64,000 nt of DNA from an uncultured Piscinibacter sp. (GCF_937952055.1 NZ_CALFYO010000025.1:124001-188000), one strand, 5' to 3'; counted from the first letter of the stretch, positions 15,148-25,571 are shown. Notes: generated from the sequence alone by a model not told the origin. Program-made: numbers and translations.

Positions 15148-16527
15148 TCAGGCGCGCTTGATCGCGAAGCTGCTCGCGTAGGCCTCGGCCTTCTCCGGGT
15201 CGAAGACCTTGCCCATGATGGTGAACTTCGGATACGCCCCTTCGGGCACCTTCATGCCCAGCGACCTCATGGTCTTCTTCGCATCGGTGAGCAGGAACAC
15301 CTTCTCAGCGATCTGCTTGTAGTTGACGTCGCCCTTGACGTAGCCCCAGCGCTTCATCTGCGTGAGCATCCACACCGCCATGCTCTGCCAGGGCATGGGA
15401 TCGAAGTCGGCACGATCCGGCACGTTCTGCACGTTGCCCAGGCCGTCGGCGAACTTGCCGGTCAGCACCTGCGCGATCACCGTCTCCGGCTGATTCAGGT
15501 AGGCCTGCGGCGCGATCACCTTGGCGATCAGCTCGCGGTTCTTCGCCTCGCGCGCCATCGCCGCCGAGGTCAGCACCGCGCGGTACAGCGCGGCGAAGGT
15601 GTTCGGGTTCTTCTGGATGAACTCGGTGCTGGTGCCGAAGGCGCAGCAGGGATGGCCGTTCCACAGGTCCTTGGTGAGCAGATGGATGAAGCCGACCTCC
15701 TCGAACACCGCGCGCTGGTTGAATGGGTCGGGGCCGAGGTAGCCGTCGATGTTGCCGGCGCGAAGATTGGCCACCATCTCGGGCGGCGGCACGACGCGGA
15801 TCTGGATGTCGCGGTCCGGGTCCAGTCCGGCCTCGGCCACGTAGTAGCGCAGCAGGAAGTTGTGCATCGAGTACTCGAACGGCACGGCGAACTTGAAGCC
15901 CTTCCAGTCCTTCGGGTTGCGCTTGTCCTTGTGCTTCATCGCCAGCGTGATCGCCTGGCCGTTGGTGTTCTGGATGGTCGCCACGTTCATCGGCGTCGCA
16001 TTGCTGCCCGCGCCCATCGAGATGGCCAGCGGCATCGGGCTCAGGAAGTGCGTGGCGTCGTACTCCTTGTTGAGCATCTTGTCGCGGATCAGCGCCCAGC
16101 CGGCGGTCTTCACCACCTCGACGTTGAGTCCCTGCTTCGAATAGAAGCCCAGCGGATGCGCCATGATCAGCGGCGTGGCGCAGGTGATCGGGATGAAGCC
16201 GATCTTCAGGTCGCGCTTCTCGATCGCGCCGCCTTTTTCCTGTGCCATCGCCTGCAGGCTGGCCACCGGCAGCACGCTGGCGATCGCGGCCATCGCGGAG
16301 CCCTTGCCCACCGCGCGCAGAAACTGGCGGCGCAGCGCGTCCTGCGGGAACAGCGCCTTGACCAGCGAGGCCTCGACGAACTCGTTGGAGTACAGCTCGA
16401 AGTCGGCGGTCTCGCTGCGTGCGCGCAGTTCCGCCGCCGCATGCTCGGCACCGCTGCGGTGCCGGCCGCAACTGCAGCCCATCATCAGGGGGCGGTCGGC
16501 GTCGTAGGGATCGAAGTGTTCGCTCAT
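15148..16527 (-). CDS. cynA: NrtA/CmpA-like substrate-binding protein
   Basis: A 459-residue binding protein of the NrtA/CmpA/CynA family. The mature part starts near residue 100 (DLKIGFIPITCATPLIMA). The Tat-type signal RRQFLRAVGKGSAMAAIAS does not start at the N terminus: it follows a 65-residue extension containing C18, C20, H23 and H29 (CSCGRHRSGAEH), which looks like a metal or Fe-S ligand set. GAGAGG precedes the chosen ATG. Cyanate is assigned from the downstream cynS. It heads the operon, with a strong palindrome 76-101 bases upstream. Confidence 0.88.
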   Translation of the reverse strand: MSEHFDPYDADRPLMMGCSCGRHRSGAEHAAAELRARSETADFELYSNEFVEASLVKALFPQDALRRQFLRAVGKGSAMAAIASVLPVASLQAMAQEKGGAIEKRDLKIGFIPITCATPLIMAHPLGFYSKQGLNVEVVKTAGWALIRDKMLNKEYDATHFLSPMPLAISMGAGSNATPMNVATIQNTNGQAITLAMKHKDKRNPKDWKGFKFAVPFEYSMHNFLLRYYVAEAGLDPDRDIQIRVVPPPEMVANLRAGNIDGYLGPDPFNQRAVFEEVGFIHLLTKDLWNGHPCCAFGTSTEFIQKNPNTFAALYRAVLTSAAMAREAKNRELIAKVIAPQAYLNQPETVIAQVLTGKFADGLGNVQNVPDRADFDPMPWQSMAVWMLTQMKRWGYVKGDVNYKQIAEKVFLLTDAKKTMRSLGMKVPEGAYPKFTIMGKVFDPEKAEAYASSFAIKRA

Positions 16528-16602
16528 GGTGCGGCCTCTCGTCTTGGCATGGTTGGATGCTAGGAACGAGAGGCCCACCGCAACATCGGGGCCAGCGGGA
16601 TT

Positions 16603-16628
16603 CGCCTGTAGGGCTGGCCCTACAGGCG
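16603..16628. promoter_or_regulatory. 26-bp perfect palindrome upstream of the cyanate operon
   Basis: Arms CGCCTGTAGGGC and GCCCTACAGGCG are perfect 12-base complements around a central TG. It lies 76-101 bases before the cynA start and 140 bases beyond the protease stop, in non-coding DNA. Length and position suit an activator site for a dimeric regulator. I found no second copy in the window. Confidence 0.6.
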
Positions 16629-16693
16629 CGACGCGATGGCCGGGTCAGCGCGTCGGCACGCCGCGCACCCCGGCCCGGCGTCGCTCACGTGGC

Positions 16694-16758
16694 GAAGCGG
16701 CCGCAGGCTTCAAGACGGTGCGAGGTGCACCCTCCGATCGCCCTGCGGCGGCCGCTTC
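16694..16758 (-). terminator. Long inverted repeat after the protease gene
   Basis: Arms GAAGCGGCCGC and GCGGCCGCTTC (11 bp, perfect) are separated by 43 bases, starting 8 bases after the protease stop. It is a plausible terminator or mRNA 3' protector; there is no T tract. Confidence 0.4.
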
Positions 16759-16766
16759 CGTCCGGC

Positions 16767-18962
16767 TCACTTCATCAGCGTGAACAGCACCGCGTGGCCG
16801 ACCGGGCTGCCGCCTTCGCTCAGCTCGAGCTGCGCCTGCTGGTGGCCGCCGGCCCCCACGGCGGCCTGCATGGTCACGCTGACGGTGGTCGACGCCCCCG
16901 CATCCAGCGCGATCGCCGACGGGCTCACGCTGTAGGTCACGCCGGCCGGCTGCGCGCCGATGGCCAGCGTGAGGCTCTTCGCCACTCCGCTCAGGTTGGT
17001 GATGGTGAGGCTCAGCGTGCGGCTCTGTCCGCTGCCCGACGGCACCGCACCGAAGGACAGGCTCACCGGATCGAGCGAGACCGTCGCGCCCGTCGCGGCC
17101 AGCAGGTTCTCCAGTCCGGCGCCGACGATGTTGACGTCGGACACCGGGTTGGCTCGCGCGAAGTCCTTCAGCACGCCTCGCGAGGCGGTGTTGACGATGG
17201 CGGAGCGCACCTCCGCGGCCGACCAGTCCGGGTGCTGCTGGCGCAGCACCGCTGCCGAGCCGGCCAGGTGCGGCGCGGCCATCGAGGTGCCGCTGAGCAG
17301 CGCGAAGCAGGGGGCGCCTCCGCACAGGTAGGTCGGGATCGACGACAGCACGTTCACCCCCGGCGCCACGACATCGGGCTTGACGCGGAAGTCCACGTCG
17401 GTCGGCCCCTGGCTGCTGAAGCCGGCCATGATGTTGGCGTTGGTCGACAGGACGTAGGCGAGCGAGCTCCCGATGGTGGCCCCGGCGCCCCCCAGGCCGC
17501 GCAGCGTCTGCCCGTCGGCCAGGCCGACCATGTAGGCCGGCACCGTCGGCTGGTTGGCCGTGCCGTCGGCGGCCATCGCGGTAGGGTCTCCGGCCACGTT
17601 GTTGGCCACCAGCACCGCCACGGCGCCGGCGGCCTGCGCATTGCGGATCTTGGTCGAGAAGGTGCAGGCACCCCGCGAGACGAGCGCGACCGTGCCGGTC
17701 AGCGAACCCGCCGGCAGCGCCGCACAGGCGTTGTTCAGGCCGTTGACCGTGCCCGCCACCACGGCCAGCGGTGCCGTGAGGTCGCTCGAGACGATCGCGA
17801 AGTCGCCGCTGGCCGCGCCGAAGACCGAGCCTGCGACCGAGACCGGGGCACCGATGAAGTGCGGCACGGTCGAGGCGCCGGCCGTCAAGCCGCGCGCCGC
17901 CATGCCCGGCGAGCCGACCGTGAAATAGCCCGGCCCCTCGTTGCCGTTGGAGATCGTCACCACCATGTTGGCGCGGTCGAGGTTGTCGACGGCCACGGTG
18001 AGCAGATCCTGGATGCCCTGGCTGCCGCCGCCCAGGCTCATGTTGGCCACGTCCATGCCGTCGGCGTAGGCCGACTCGAGCGCATTCAGGATGTCTTCGG
18101 AGCGCGCGTTGTCCACGGTGCCCGGGAAGACGTTGTAGTTGCCCAGCAGCGCACGCGGTGCCACGCCGGACATGGCGTAGGGAATGGCGACGCCGTTGAC
18201 GCTGGCCGGGGTCTGGTGGTTGCAGGCCACCGTGCCGGCGACGTGCGTGCCATGTTCACCGACCGCCTTGGCGTCGAAGCCGTTCTGGTTCACCTTGTTG
18301 TTGAACACGCGCGCGGCGATCACCTTGTTGTTCGTGTACCGCCGGTCGCCGAACTGTGTATGCGCCGGGTAGCCGGTGTCGGCGAAGCAGGGGTGGGTCG
18401 CATCGACGCCGGAATCGACGATCGCCACCTTCACGCCGGCGCCGGCGCCGGGCGCACCGCCCGCCTGCGCCCAGGCCTGCTCGGCATTGATCAGCGCCAG
18501 GTCGGGGTCGGTCGCCGCCGGGAAGTACAGCCCGGCGTACTGCGCCGACCGCACCATCGAGGTCGCCGAGACCTGCTCGAGCGTGGCGCCGTTGAGCTTG
18601 ACCGACACGGCATTCAGCGCAATGTCGAACTCGCCGGTGACGCTCGCCTGCGGCGCGTTGGTGCGCAGCCAGGCCTTGTAGTCGTTGCGCGCCTTCGACA
18701 GCAGTGCGCGGTAGGACTTCACCGTGCTGCTGGAGAAGTCGATCTTCTTGCCCTTGGCGGGCTGGGTGCGCGCGTAGGTCGACAGCGGATCGGCGGTCAG
18801 CTGCACGAGGGCGTAGCCGGTGTCGAGCGTCGCGCGCGCCGTGCTGGCGCCGCCGTCGGGCGCGGCCAGCGCGGGCGCGCAGGCCAGCGCCGCGCCGAGC
18901 GCGACCGCGCCCAGCGAGAGGATCGAACGGGGGCGGAGACGGCTCGGCAGAGGTCGATTCAT
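16767..18962 (-). CDS. Secreted subtilisin-like (S8) serine protease with PA domain
   Basis: A 731-residue exported protease. Order: signal peptide (1-33, ending ALAAPD); I9-type propeptide (about 50-150); catalytic domain with Asp183 (VAIVDSGVDATHP), His237 (EHGTHVAG) and Ser near residue 560 (SGTSMAAPHLAG); an inserted protease-associated domain (about 370-490, CTFSTKIRNAQAAGAVAVLVAN); and an Ig-like C-terminal domain (about 620-731) of beta-strand character. The start MNRPLP follows AAGGAA. A two-component pair lies 111 bases upstream in the same direction and may control it. Likely role: extracellular protein degradation. Confidence 0.92.
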   Translation of the reverse strand: MNRPLPSRLRPRSILSLGAVALGAALACAPALAAPDGGASTARATLDTGYALVQLTADPLSTYARTQPAKGKKIDFSSSTVKSYRALLSKARNDYKAWLRTNAPQASVTGEFDIALNAVSVKLNGATLEQVSATSMVRSAQYAGLYFPAATDPDLALINAEQAWAQAGGAPGAGAGVKVAIVDSGVDATHPCFADTGYPAHTQFGDRRYTNNKVIAARVFNNKVNQNGFDAKAVGEHGTHVAGTVACNHQTPASVNGVAIPYAMSGVAPRALLGNYNVFPGTVDNARSEDILNALESAYADGMDVANMSLGGGSQGIQDLLTVAVDNLDRANMVVTISNGNEGPGYFTVGSPGMAARGLTAGASTVPHFIGAPVSVAGSVFGAASGDFAIVSSDLTAPLAVVAGTVNGLNNACAALPAGSLTGTVALVSRGACTFSTKIRNAQAAGAVAVLVANNVAGDPTAMAADGTANQPTVPAYMVGLADGQTLRGLGGAGATIGSSLAYVLSTNANIMAGFSSQGPTDVDFRVKPDVVAPGVNVLSSIPTYLCGGAPCFALLSGTSMAAPHLAGSAAVLRQQHPDWSAAEVRSAIVNTASRGVLKDFARANPVSDVNIVGAGLENLLAATGATVSLDPVSLSFGAVPSGSGQSRTLSLTITNLSGVAKSLTLAIGAQPAGVTYSVSPSAIALDAGASTTVSVTMQAAVGAGGHQQAQLELSEGGSPVGHAVLFTLMK

Positions 18963-19007
18963 GGTGTTCCTTGGGTGCGTGCCGCGGTGGGCGGCGACCG
19001 AAGGGCC

Positions 19008-19013
19008 AGTATG
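19008..19013 (-). promoter_or_regulatory. Putative -10 box of the protease gene
   Basis: CATACT on the minus strand, about 45 bases before the protease start, in the only AT-richer stretch between the response regulator and the protease. The -35 is unclear. Confidence 0.35.
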
Positions 19014-19073
19014 GTTCAACCGCCCATTTGTTCACAGGGGGCGCGGCCCCAGGAGCCCCCCAGGACGCGTGGG

Positions 19074-19715
19074 TCAGGGCTGGAGCAGTTCCTGGCGCAC
19101 GGCGTACAGCGCCAGCTCGACGTCGTTGCGCACGCCCGTCTTTTCGAGGATACGCGCGCGGTAAGTGCTCACCGTGTTGGGTGCGAGCACGAGTTGCTCA
19201 GCGATCTCGCCGACGCTGCGGCCCTCGGCGAGCAAGCGGAACACCTGGTATTCGCGGTGCGACAGCCGCTCGTGCAGCGGCGCATCGTCGGCGCGGCCCG
19301 CACCCACTGCACCGGCGAGCTGTTCCGCCACGTGCGGCGTGATGAACAGCCGCCCGGCCGCGACACGGCGGATCGCCTCGCACATCTGCTCGGCGTCGGC
19401 GCTCTTGTTGAGGTAGCCGGCGGCGCCGAGCTTGAGGCTGCGCACCGCGTACTGGCGGTCCGGGTAGGTGGAGAGCATCAGCACCGGCAGCTTGGGGAAC
19501 TCGGCCTTCAGCTGCTTGAGCACGTCCAGCCCGTCGCGTTGCGGCATGGCGATGTCCAGCAGCACGACGTCGATGCCCCCGGCGCGAACCGATGCGATCG
19601 CCTCCGGACCGCTGGCCGCCTCGCCGGCCAGCGCGAGGTCGCTGGCATCGGCAAGGATCTGCTTGATGCCCTGGCGGACGATCTGGTGGTCGTCGCAGAC
19701 CAGAACCCGGATCAC
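19074..19715 (-). CDS. NarL/FixJ-family response regulator
   Basis: A 213-residue regulator. The receiver domain has acidic pair Asp8-Asp9 (VLVCDDHQ), phosphorylation Asp54 (VVLLDIAMP), a Ser/Thr (LMLSTYPD) and Lys (GYLNKSA). The GerE-type DNA-binding domain (about 150-205) reads LSHREYQVFRLLAEGRSVGEI and NTVSTYRARILEKTG. It starts at GTG, which overlaps the kinase stop by four bases. The cognate kinase is the gene just upstream; the secreted protease gene follows downstream and is a candidate target. Confidence 0.92.
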   Translation of the reverse strand: MIRVLVCDDHQIVRQGIKQILADASDLALAGEAASGPEAIASVRAGGIDVVLLDIAMPQRDGLDVLKQLKAEFPKLPVLMLSTYPDRQYAVRSLKLGAAGYLNKSADAEQMCEAIRRVAAGRLFITPHVAEQLAGAVGAGRADDAPLHERLSHREYQVFRLLAEGRSVGEIAEQLVLAPNTVSTYRARILEKTGVRNDVELALYAVRQELLQP

Positions 19716-20812
19716 GACGACCCCTCCAGCAACGGCATGACCAGCCGAACTCGCGTGCCCAGCCCCGGCGCGCTGTCGATCGTCAGCCGTCCGCCGAACT
19801 GCGCCGCGCGCTCGCGCATGCCCATCACGCCGTAGCTGCGCGGATCGTCGAGCGACTGCGGCGCGGCGCCGACGCCGTCGTCGCGCACATCGAGGTACAG
19901 CACCGGCTGCGGCGGATCGTCCACCACGATGCGGATCTGCACGCGGCGCGCCCGGGCATGCCGCGCGACGTTGGACAGCACCTCCTGGAAGATGCGGAAC
20001 ACCGCGATGGCCTGCGGACCTTGCGGCGGCGGCACGCCGGCAGCCACGTGCAGCTGCAGGTCGCTGTCGAGTTCGGCGCTGTCGACGAACTCCTGCGCCT
20101 GCCATTCCAGCGCCGCCCACAGGCCCTGGTGGTCGAGGATGCTCGGGCGCAGGTCGGTGATGATGCGGCCGACGTTGTCGACCGCGGTGTCGATCATGCG
20201 GCCCATGCCCTGGCACTTGGCGCCGAGCTCGGGGCGGTCGGCGACGCGCTTGGCCAGCCAGTGCACGTCCATCCTCAGCGCGACGAGCAGCGAGCCCAGC
20301 TCGTCGTGGATCTCGCGCGCGATGCGCGTTCGCTCCGCCTCGCGCACCGATTCCTGGTGCCGCCCCAGTTCCCGCACGCGCGAGAGTTCCTGCGCGCGAC
20401 GGCGTGCACTGATGTCGGAGAAGGTGACCACCGCGCCCTGCACCACGCCGTGCTCGACGATCGGGTGGCTGGAGTACTCGGCGTAGAAGGCCGAGCCGTC
20501 GGCACGCCACAGCACCTCGTCGTCGATGCGGCAGGGCAGACCGCGCCGGAAGGCGTTGAAGATCGGGCAGTCGCACTCGGGGTAGTGGCGGCCGTCGGCA
20601 TGGGTGTGGTGGATCAGCTCGTGCATGTTGCGGCCGAGGATCCGCTCGGCCGGCCAGCCGAGCTGCTGCGCGGCGCTGCGGTTGACGAACACGCAGCAGC
20701 CGGCCATGTCGATGCCGAAGATGCCCTCGCCGGTGGATTCGAGCAGCAACGCGAGGCGGTCGCGCCAGACGTCGGCGACGCGGCCCTGTTCGGGGGCGGT
20801 GGTGTGGGCCAT
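19712..20812 (-). CDS. PAS-domain sensor histidine kinase (NarX type)
   Basis: A 366-residue kinase without membrane segments, so probably cytoplasmic. A PAS domain (about 20-130) contains HYPECDCPIFNAF and GLPCRIDDEVLWRADGS, with three Cys that might bind a cofactor. HisKA_3 follows with the phosphorylated His in ERTRIAREIHDELGSLL (near 170), then an HATPase domain with FQEVLSNVARHA, DDGVGA and GMRERAAQFGG. It is coupled to the response regulator by a GTGA overlap. Start MAHTTAPE was preferred over a longer GC-rich frame. Confidence 0.9.
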   Translation of the reverse strand: MAHTTAPEQGRVADVWRDRLALLLESTGEGIFGIDMAGCCVFVNRSAAQQLGWPAERILGRNMHELIHHTHADGRHYPECDCPIFNAFRRGLPCRIDDEVLWRADGSAFYAEYSSHPIVEHGVVQGAVVTFSDISARRRAQELSRVRELGRHQESVREAERTRIAREIHDELGSLLVALRMDVHWLAKRVADRPELGAKCQGMGRMIDTAVDNVGRIITDLRPSILDHQGLWAALEWQAQEFVDSAELDSDLQLHVAAGVPPPQGPQAIAVFRIFQEVLSNVARHARARRVQIRIVVDDPPQPVLYLDVRDDGVGAAPQSLDDPRSYGVMGMRERAAQFGGRLTIDSAPGLGTRVRLVMPLLEGSS

Positions 20813-20883
20813 GGTGGCCAGGTTGGTGCAATCGGCGTGCCCAGCCGCATGCACCACGGCGATGCACGGCGCACCTCGCCGGC

Positions 20884-22150
20884 TCAGAACACGGTGCCGT
20901 CGCTGGCGATCGTCACCGGCGGCGTGCCCCCAGGCCGGCGCTCGGCCGCCATCTGCCGCCCTGCCGCCCAGCTGCCGCCTTCGAGGATGCAGGCCAGCGG
21001 CAGCCCGGGCACACCGAGCGCCGCACGCACGCGCGGCGCGAGTTCGTCGAGCAGCGCCACGGTGAGCGCGCGCCACTCGATCACCCAGGTCTCCGACGGC
21101 AGGCGCGGGCGCGCCGCGAAGGCGGCGTCGCGCGGCACGATCACGCCCGCGTCGAGCAGCAGTCCGCCGTTGCGGTACTCGGGCAGGCCGGTCAGCGCGT
21201 CCTGGCCCTCGACGGCGACGCCGGCCCATTCGAAGGGCTCGATCAGCGAGTAGCCGAGCCACTGGGTGAGCTTGTGCAACGGCACCCAGCCGGCGCTCGC
21301 GCCCTCACCGCCGGCGGCAGGGTGCGGCCAGGCATCGCCCACCGGCACGCCCTGGAACAGCTGCCCGCTCGGCCAGATGGCGCTGAAGGCGTCGAGCAGC
21401 GCGCCGAGCAGGCGCGACGCCTGGACATGGTGCTGCCGTGGCGCAGGCTGCGGATGGTGGTGGTTCAGCCGCGGCGCGTGCGGGTGGTGCGTCAGCGCGT
21501 CGAACAGGTGGCCCGGCTGGCCGATCGACGTGAAGGTCTGCGGCTGCGCACGCAGCGCCTGCCCAAGGCGGTTCAGCAGCGCGGCACGGCCGTCCAGTCC
21601 AACCAGGGGGTTGTCGGCGCGCACCTGGAAGATCTCGGCCAGCGCCGCGGCGTCGAGCCTGAGCAGCGCGGCCGCGTCGACGCGGGTCGGATCGCCCGCG
21701 TCCGACGAGAAGCGCCCGGCCAGGAAGGCGCGGAAGCTCGCCACGCCCAGCCCCTCGCTGCGGCCGAAGTCCTGGCCGCTTTCCGCCTCGTGGAAGCGCC
21801 AGTCCGGCCCGGCGCCGGCGTCGAGCAGCACGCTGACCAGCGTGAGGTCGATGCGCGAGCGCGCCGCCGCGACGGCGCTGCGGCCGGCGAGCTTCGCGTC
21901 GAGTTCGCCCTTGCGATCGACGGCGCCGGCCTCGAAGTGGCGCCAGCGGCTGTGCACCGGGATCTTCAGGTCGGGGAAGCGCGCCCTCGTCAGCGCGGCG
22001 ATGCGCTGCGCGACCTCGTCGAGCTTCGTGCGGTCGAGCGTGAAGTGCTCGGAGCGGCCGGCAGCGACGTGTGCGGTGATCGCGCCGCAGCGTGCGCGGA
22101 TCGTCGCTGGGTCGCGCAGGGTGCGCACCGCGGCGTCGATCGCCTGCGAC

Positions 22151-22158
<8 letters not shown>
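20884..22158 (-). CDS. URC4/Urg3-like DUF1688 protein, uracil catabolism
   Basis: A 424-residue protein of the DUF1688 family. The N terminus has family marks such as RARCGAITAHVAAGRSEHFTLD and IPVHSRWRHFEAGAVDR; further on is RLNHHHPQPAPRQHH. The yeast member URC4 and the Aspergillus member Urg3 belong to the URC uracil-degradation pathway, acting after ring opening of UMP-derived material. The start is TTG at 22158, overlapping the URC1-like gene by eight bases; the next candidate is a GTG ten codons later. Translational coupling to the URC1-like gene supports a joint role. Confidence 0.86.
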
Positions 22159-23413
<1,255 letters not shown>

Positions 23414-23441
23414 GCGAGCGTGCCTGCGTTGCGTCGGGTGC

Positions 23442-23470
23442 AGCATAGCGCCGCCAGCGTCGTGCTGGCG
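23442..23470. promoter_or_regulatory. Divergent URC1-cdd control region with palindrome
   Basis: TATGCT (minus strand, 23442-23447) is a likely -10 of the URC1-like gene. Directly behind it, at 23452-23470, arms CGCCAGC and GCTGGCG form a perfect 7-bp inverted repeat around GTCGT, which would overlap the -35 and spacer. A CAGAAT at 23471-23476 may serve cdd on the plus strand. A repressor bound here could control both directions. Confidence 0.45.
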
Positions 23471-23503
23471 CAGAATCGCGGCCCACGCTGACGGAACTTC
23501 GCC

Positions 23504-23926
23504 TTGGAATCGACGCCCGCCGAGCGGCTCCTGCCGCAACTCCTCGCAGCCGCGCAGGCCGCGCGCCAGCGCGCCTACGCGCCCTACTCGAACTTCGCCG
23601 TCGGCGCCGCGCTGCTCGACGAGCAAGGTCGCATCCATGCCGGCTGCAATGTCGAGAACGCCGCCTACCCCGAGGGCCTGTGCGCGGAGGCGGTGGCCCT
23701 CGGCCAGCTGGTGCTCGCCGGCGGCACGCGGGTGCTCGCGGCGCTGGTGGCGGGCGAGTCGGTCACACCGATCACGCCCTGCGGCGGCTGCCGGCAGAAG
23801 CTGCGCGAGTTCGCTGCCGGCAACGCACCGGTGTGGTCGGCGAACGGCCATGGCGTCGTCGCGCGACACACGCTCGGCGAGTTGCTGCCGGCGGGTTTCG
23901 GCCCCGACCATCTGGGGCCGCGGTGA
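23504..23926 (+). CDS. cdd: Cytidine deaminase
   Basis: Deaminates cytidine and deoxycytidine. The 140-residue product has the zinc Cys and catalytic Glu in GCNVENAAYPEGLCAEAVALG and the two further zinc Cys in PCGGCRQ. YAPYSNFAVGAALL near residue 25 forms the nucleoside pocket. No Met is available near the N terminus, so TTG at 23504 is taken as start. It overlaps the next gene by four bases (GTGA) and is divergent from the URC pair. Confidence 0.93.
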   Translation: MESTPAERLLPQLLAAAQAARQRAYAPYSNFAVGAALLDEQGRIHAGCNVENAAYPEGLCAEAVALGQLVLAGGTRVLAALVAGESVTPITPCGGCRQKLREFAAGNAPVWSANGHGVVARHTLGELLPAGFGPDHLGPR

Positions 23927-24744
23927 GCACGCTCTCGCACGACGTGGTGGACCGCTGCGCCGCCCAGCTGCTGGCCAGCGGAAGGCGACCGAAGCTCGCC
24001 GTGCTGCTCGGCTCGGGCTGGGATCTGCTGGCGCAGCGGGTGAAGGCACCGCTGCGACTGGCGTACGCGAACCTGCCCGGTTTCCCGGCGATGGGCATCG
24101 AGGGCCACGCCGGCCAGGTGCTGATGGGCCGCATCGGCGCGCACGAAGTCGCCGTGCTGTGCGGCCGGCGCCACGCCTACGAGGGCGGCGACGCCGCGGC
24201 GATGAAGGGCGCGATCGATGCCCTGGCCGCCTGCGGCGTCGAGGTGCTGGTGCAGACCAACGCCGCGGGCAGTCTGGACGCCGCCATGCGTCCCGGCGAG
24301 CTGATGATGATCGCTGACCACCTCAACCTGGTGCAGCGCTCGCCGCTGCTCGGCGAGACCGGTGCGAAGCGCTTCGTCGACCTGCGCGACGCCTACGACC
24401 CCGACCTGCGCGCCCAGGCGCGCGCCGTCGCGGTGCGGCACGGCAGCGCGCTGCACGAAGGCGTCTACGCCTGGATGATGGGTCCGCAGTTCGAGACGCC
24501 GGCCGAGATCCGCATGCTGCAACGCCTGGGCGCGCAGGCGGTGGGCATGAGCACGGTGCCGGAGACCATCATCGCGCGGCATGCCGGCATGCGCGTGCTG
24601 GCCTTGTCGATGTTCACCAACATGGGTTGCGGACTGCAGGCCGAGCCGCTGAGCCACGCCAGCACGCTGGGCGTGGCCCAGTCTGCCGCGCCGGCGGCGG
24701 TGGCGCTGCTCGAGGCGGTGATCGCCGCGCTGGAGCTGCGATGA
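23923..24744 (+). CDS. Purine nucleoside phosphorylase
   Basis: A 273-residue trimeric-type PNP that splits purine nucleosides with phosphate. Motifs: LLGSGWDLLAQRV (phosphate loop), LPGFPAMGIEGHAGQV, QTNAAGSLDAAMRPGELMMI, MMGPQFETPAEIRMLQ (purine-site Glu in QFETPAE) and VGMSTVPETIIARH (Met of ribose site). It starts at GTG overlapping the cdd stop. The released (deoxy)ribose 1-phosphate would need a phosphopentomutase before DeoC; none is in view. Confidence 0.92.
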   Translation: MSTLSHDVVDRCAAQLLASGRRPKLAVLLGSGWDLLAQRVKAPLRLAYANLPGFPAMGIEGHAGQVLMGRIGAHEVAVLCGRRHAYEGGDAAAMKGAIDALAACGVEVLVQTNAAGSLDAAMRPGELMMIADHLNLVQRSPLLGETGAKRFVDLRDAYDPDLRAQARAVAVRHGSALHEGVYAWMMGPQFETPAEIRMLQRLGAQAVGMSTVPETIIARHAGMRVLALSMFTNMGCGLQAEPLSHASTLGVAQSAAPAAVALLEAVIAALELR

Positions 24745-24802
24745 GCGCGCCGGGCCGCTCCCAAGCGCTCTTCCCGGAGCGCACAGCGCGCAGGGTCGTA
24801 GA

Positions 24803-25570
24803 GTGAGTCGCACGCCGCAGCAGGCGGCCCGCCTGGCGCTCGCCTGCCTGGACCTCACCAGCCTGAACGATGCCGACGGCGAGGCCGACATCGTGCGGCT
24901 GGCCAAGCGTGCCGCGGCGGCGCCGGGCCATGTGGCGGCGCTGTGCGTCTGGCCGCGCCTGGCGCGCACCGCCCGCGTGCATGCGCCGCCCGGCGTGGCG
25001 GTCGCCGCGGTGGCCAATTTCCCCGACGGCAGCCTCGACGTGGCACGGGCGCTGCGCGACACCGGCGAGATCGTCGATGCGGGCGCGCAGGAGGTCGATC
25101 TCGTGCTGCCCTGGCGTGCCTTGCGGGCCGGTGACGAAGCCGCCTGCGCGGCGCTGTTGCGCGCCATGCGGCGCGCCAGCGAAGGGCTGCTGCTGAAGGT
25201 GATCCTGGAGAGCGGCGAACTGAAGACGCCGGCGCTGATTGAACGCGCTTCGCGCCTCGCGCTGTCCGAGGGGGCCGACTTCCTCAAGACCAGCACCGGC
25301 AAGACCCCACTGGGCGCGACCCCCGAAGCGGCGCGCACGATGCTCGAGACCATCGCTGCCGACGCGGGCGCAGCCGCGCGCGTCGGCTTCAAGGCCTCGG
25401 GCGGCGTGCGCAGCGTCGCCGACGCCGCGGTCTATCTCGACCTCGTCGAGGACGTTCTCGGTGCGTCGGCATTGAGCCCGCAGCGCTTTCGCCTCGGCGC
25501 GAGCGCGCTGCTCGGCGACATCGAGGCAGTGCTTGCCGGACGCGCGCCGGGCGCGTCGACCGGCTACTGA
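24803..25570 (+). CDS. deoC: Deoxyribose-phosphate aldolase
   Basis: Splits 2-deoxyribose 5-phosphate to acetaldehyde and glyceraldehyde 3-phosphate. The 255-residue product has the Schiff-base Lys in DFLKTSTGKTPLGAT, the proton-relay Lys in GFKASGGVRS and the active Asp in EVDLVLPW. It matches the E. coli length (259). It starts at GTG 58 bases after the phosphorylase stop, probably in the same transcript. Its stop lies one base from the stop of the convergent GST gene, so no room exists for a terminator. Confidence 0.94.
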   Translation: MSRTPQQAARLALACLDLTSLNDADGEADIVRLAKRAAAAPGHVAALCVWPRLARTARVHAPPGVAVAAVANFPDGSLDVARALRDTGEIVDAGAQEVDLVLPWRALRAGDEAACAALLRAMRRASEGLLLKVILESGELKTPALIERASRLALSEGADFLKTSTGKTPLGATPEAARTMLETIAADAGAAARVGFKASGGVRSVADAAVYLDLVEDVLGASALSPQRFRLGASALLGDIEAVLAGRAPGASTGY

Positions 25571-25571
25571 C

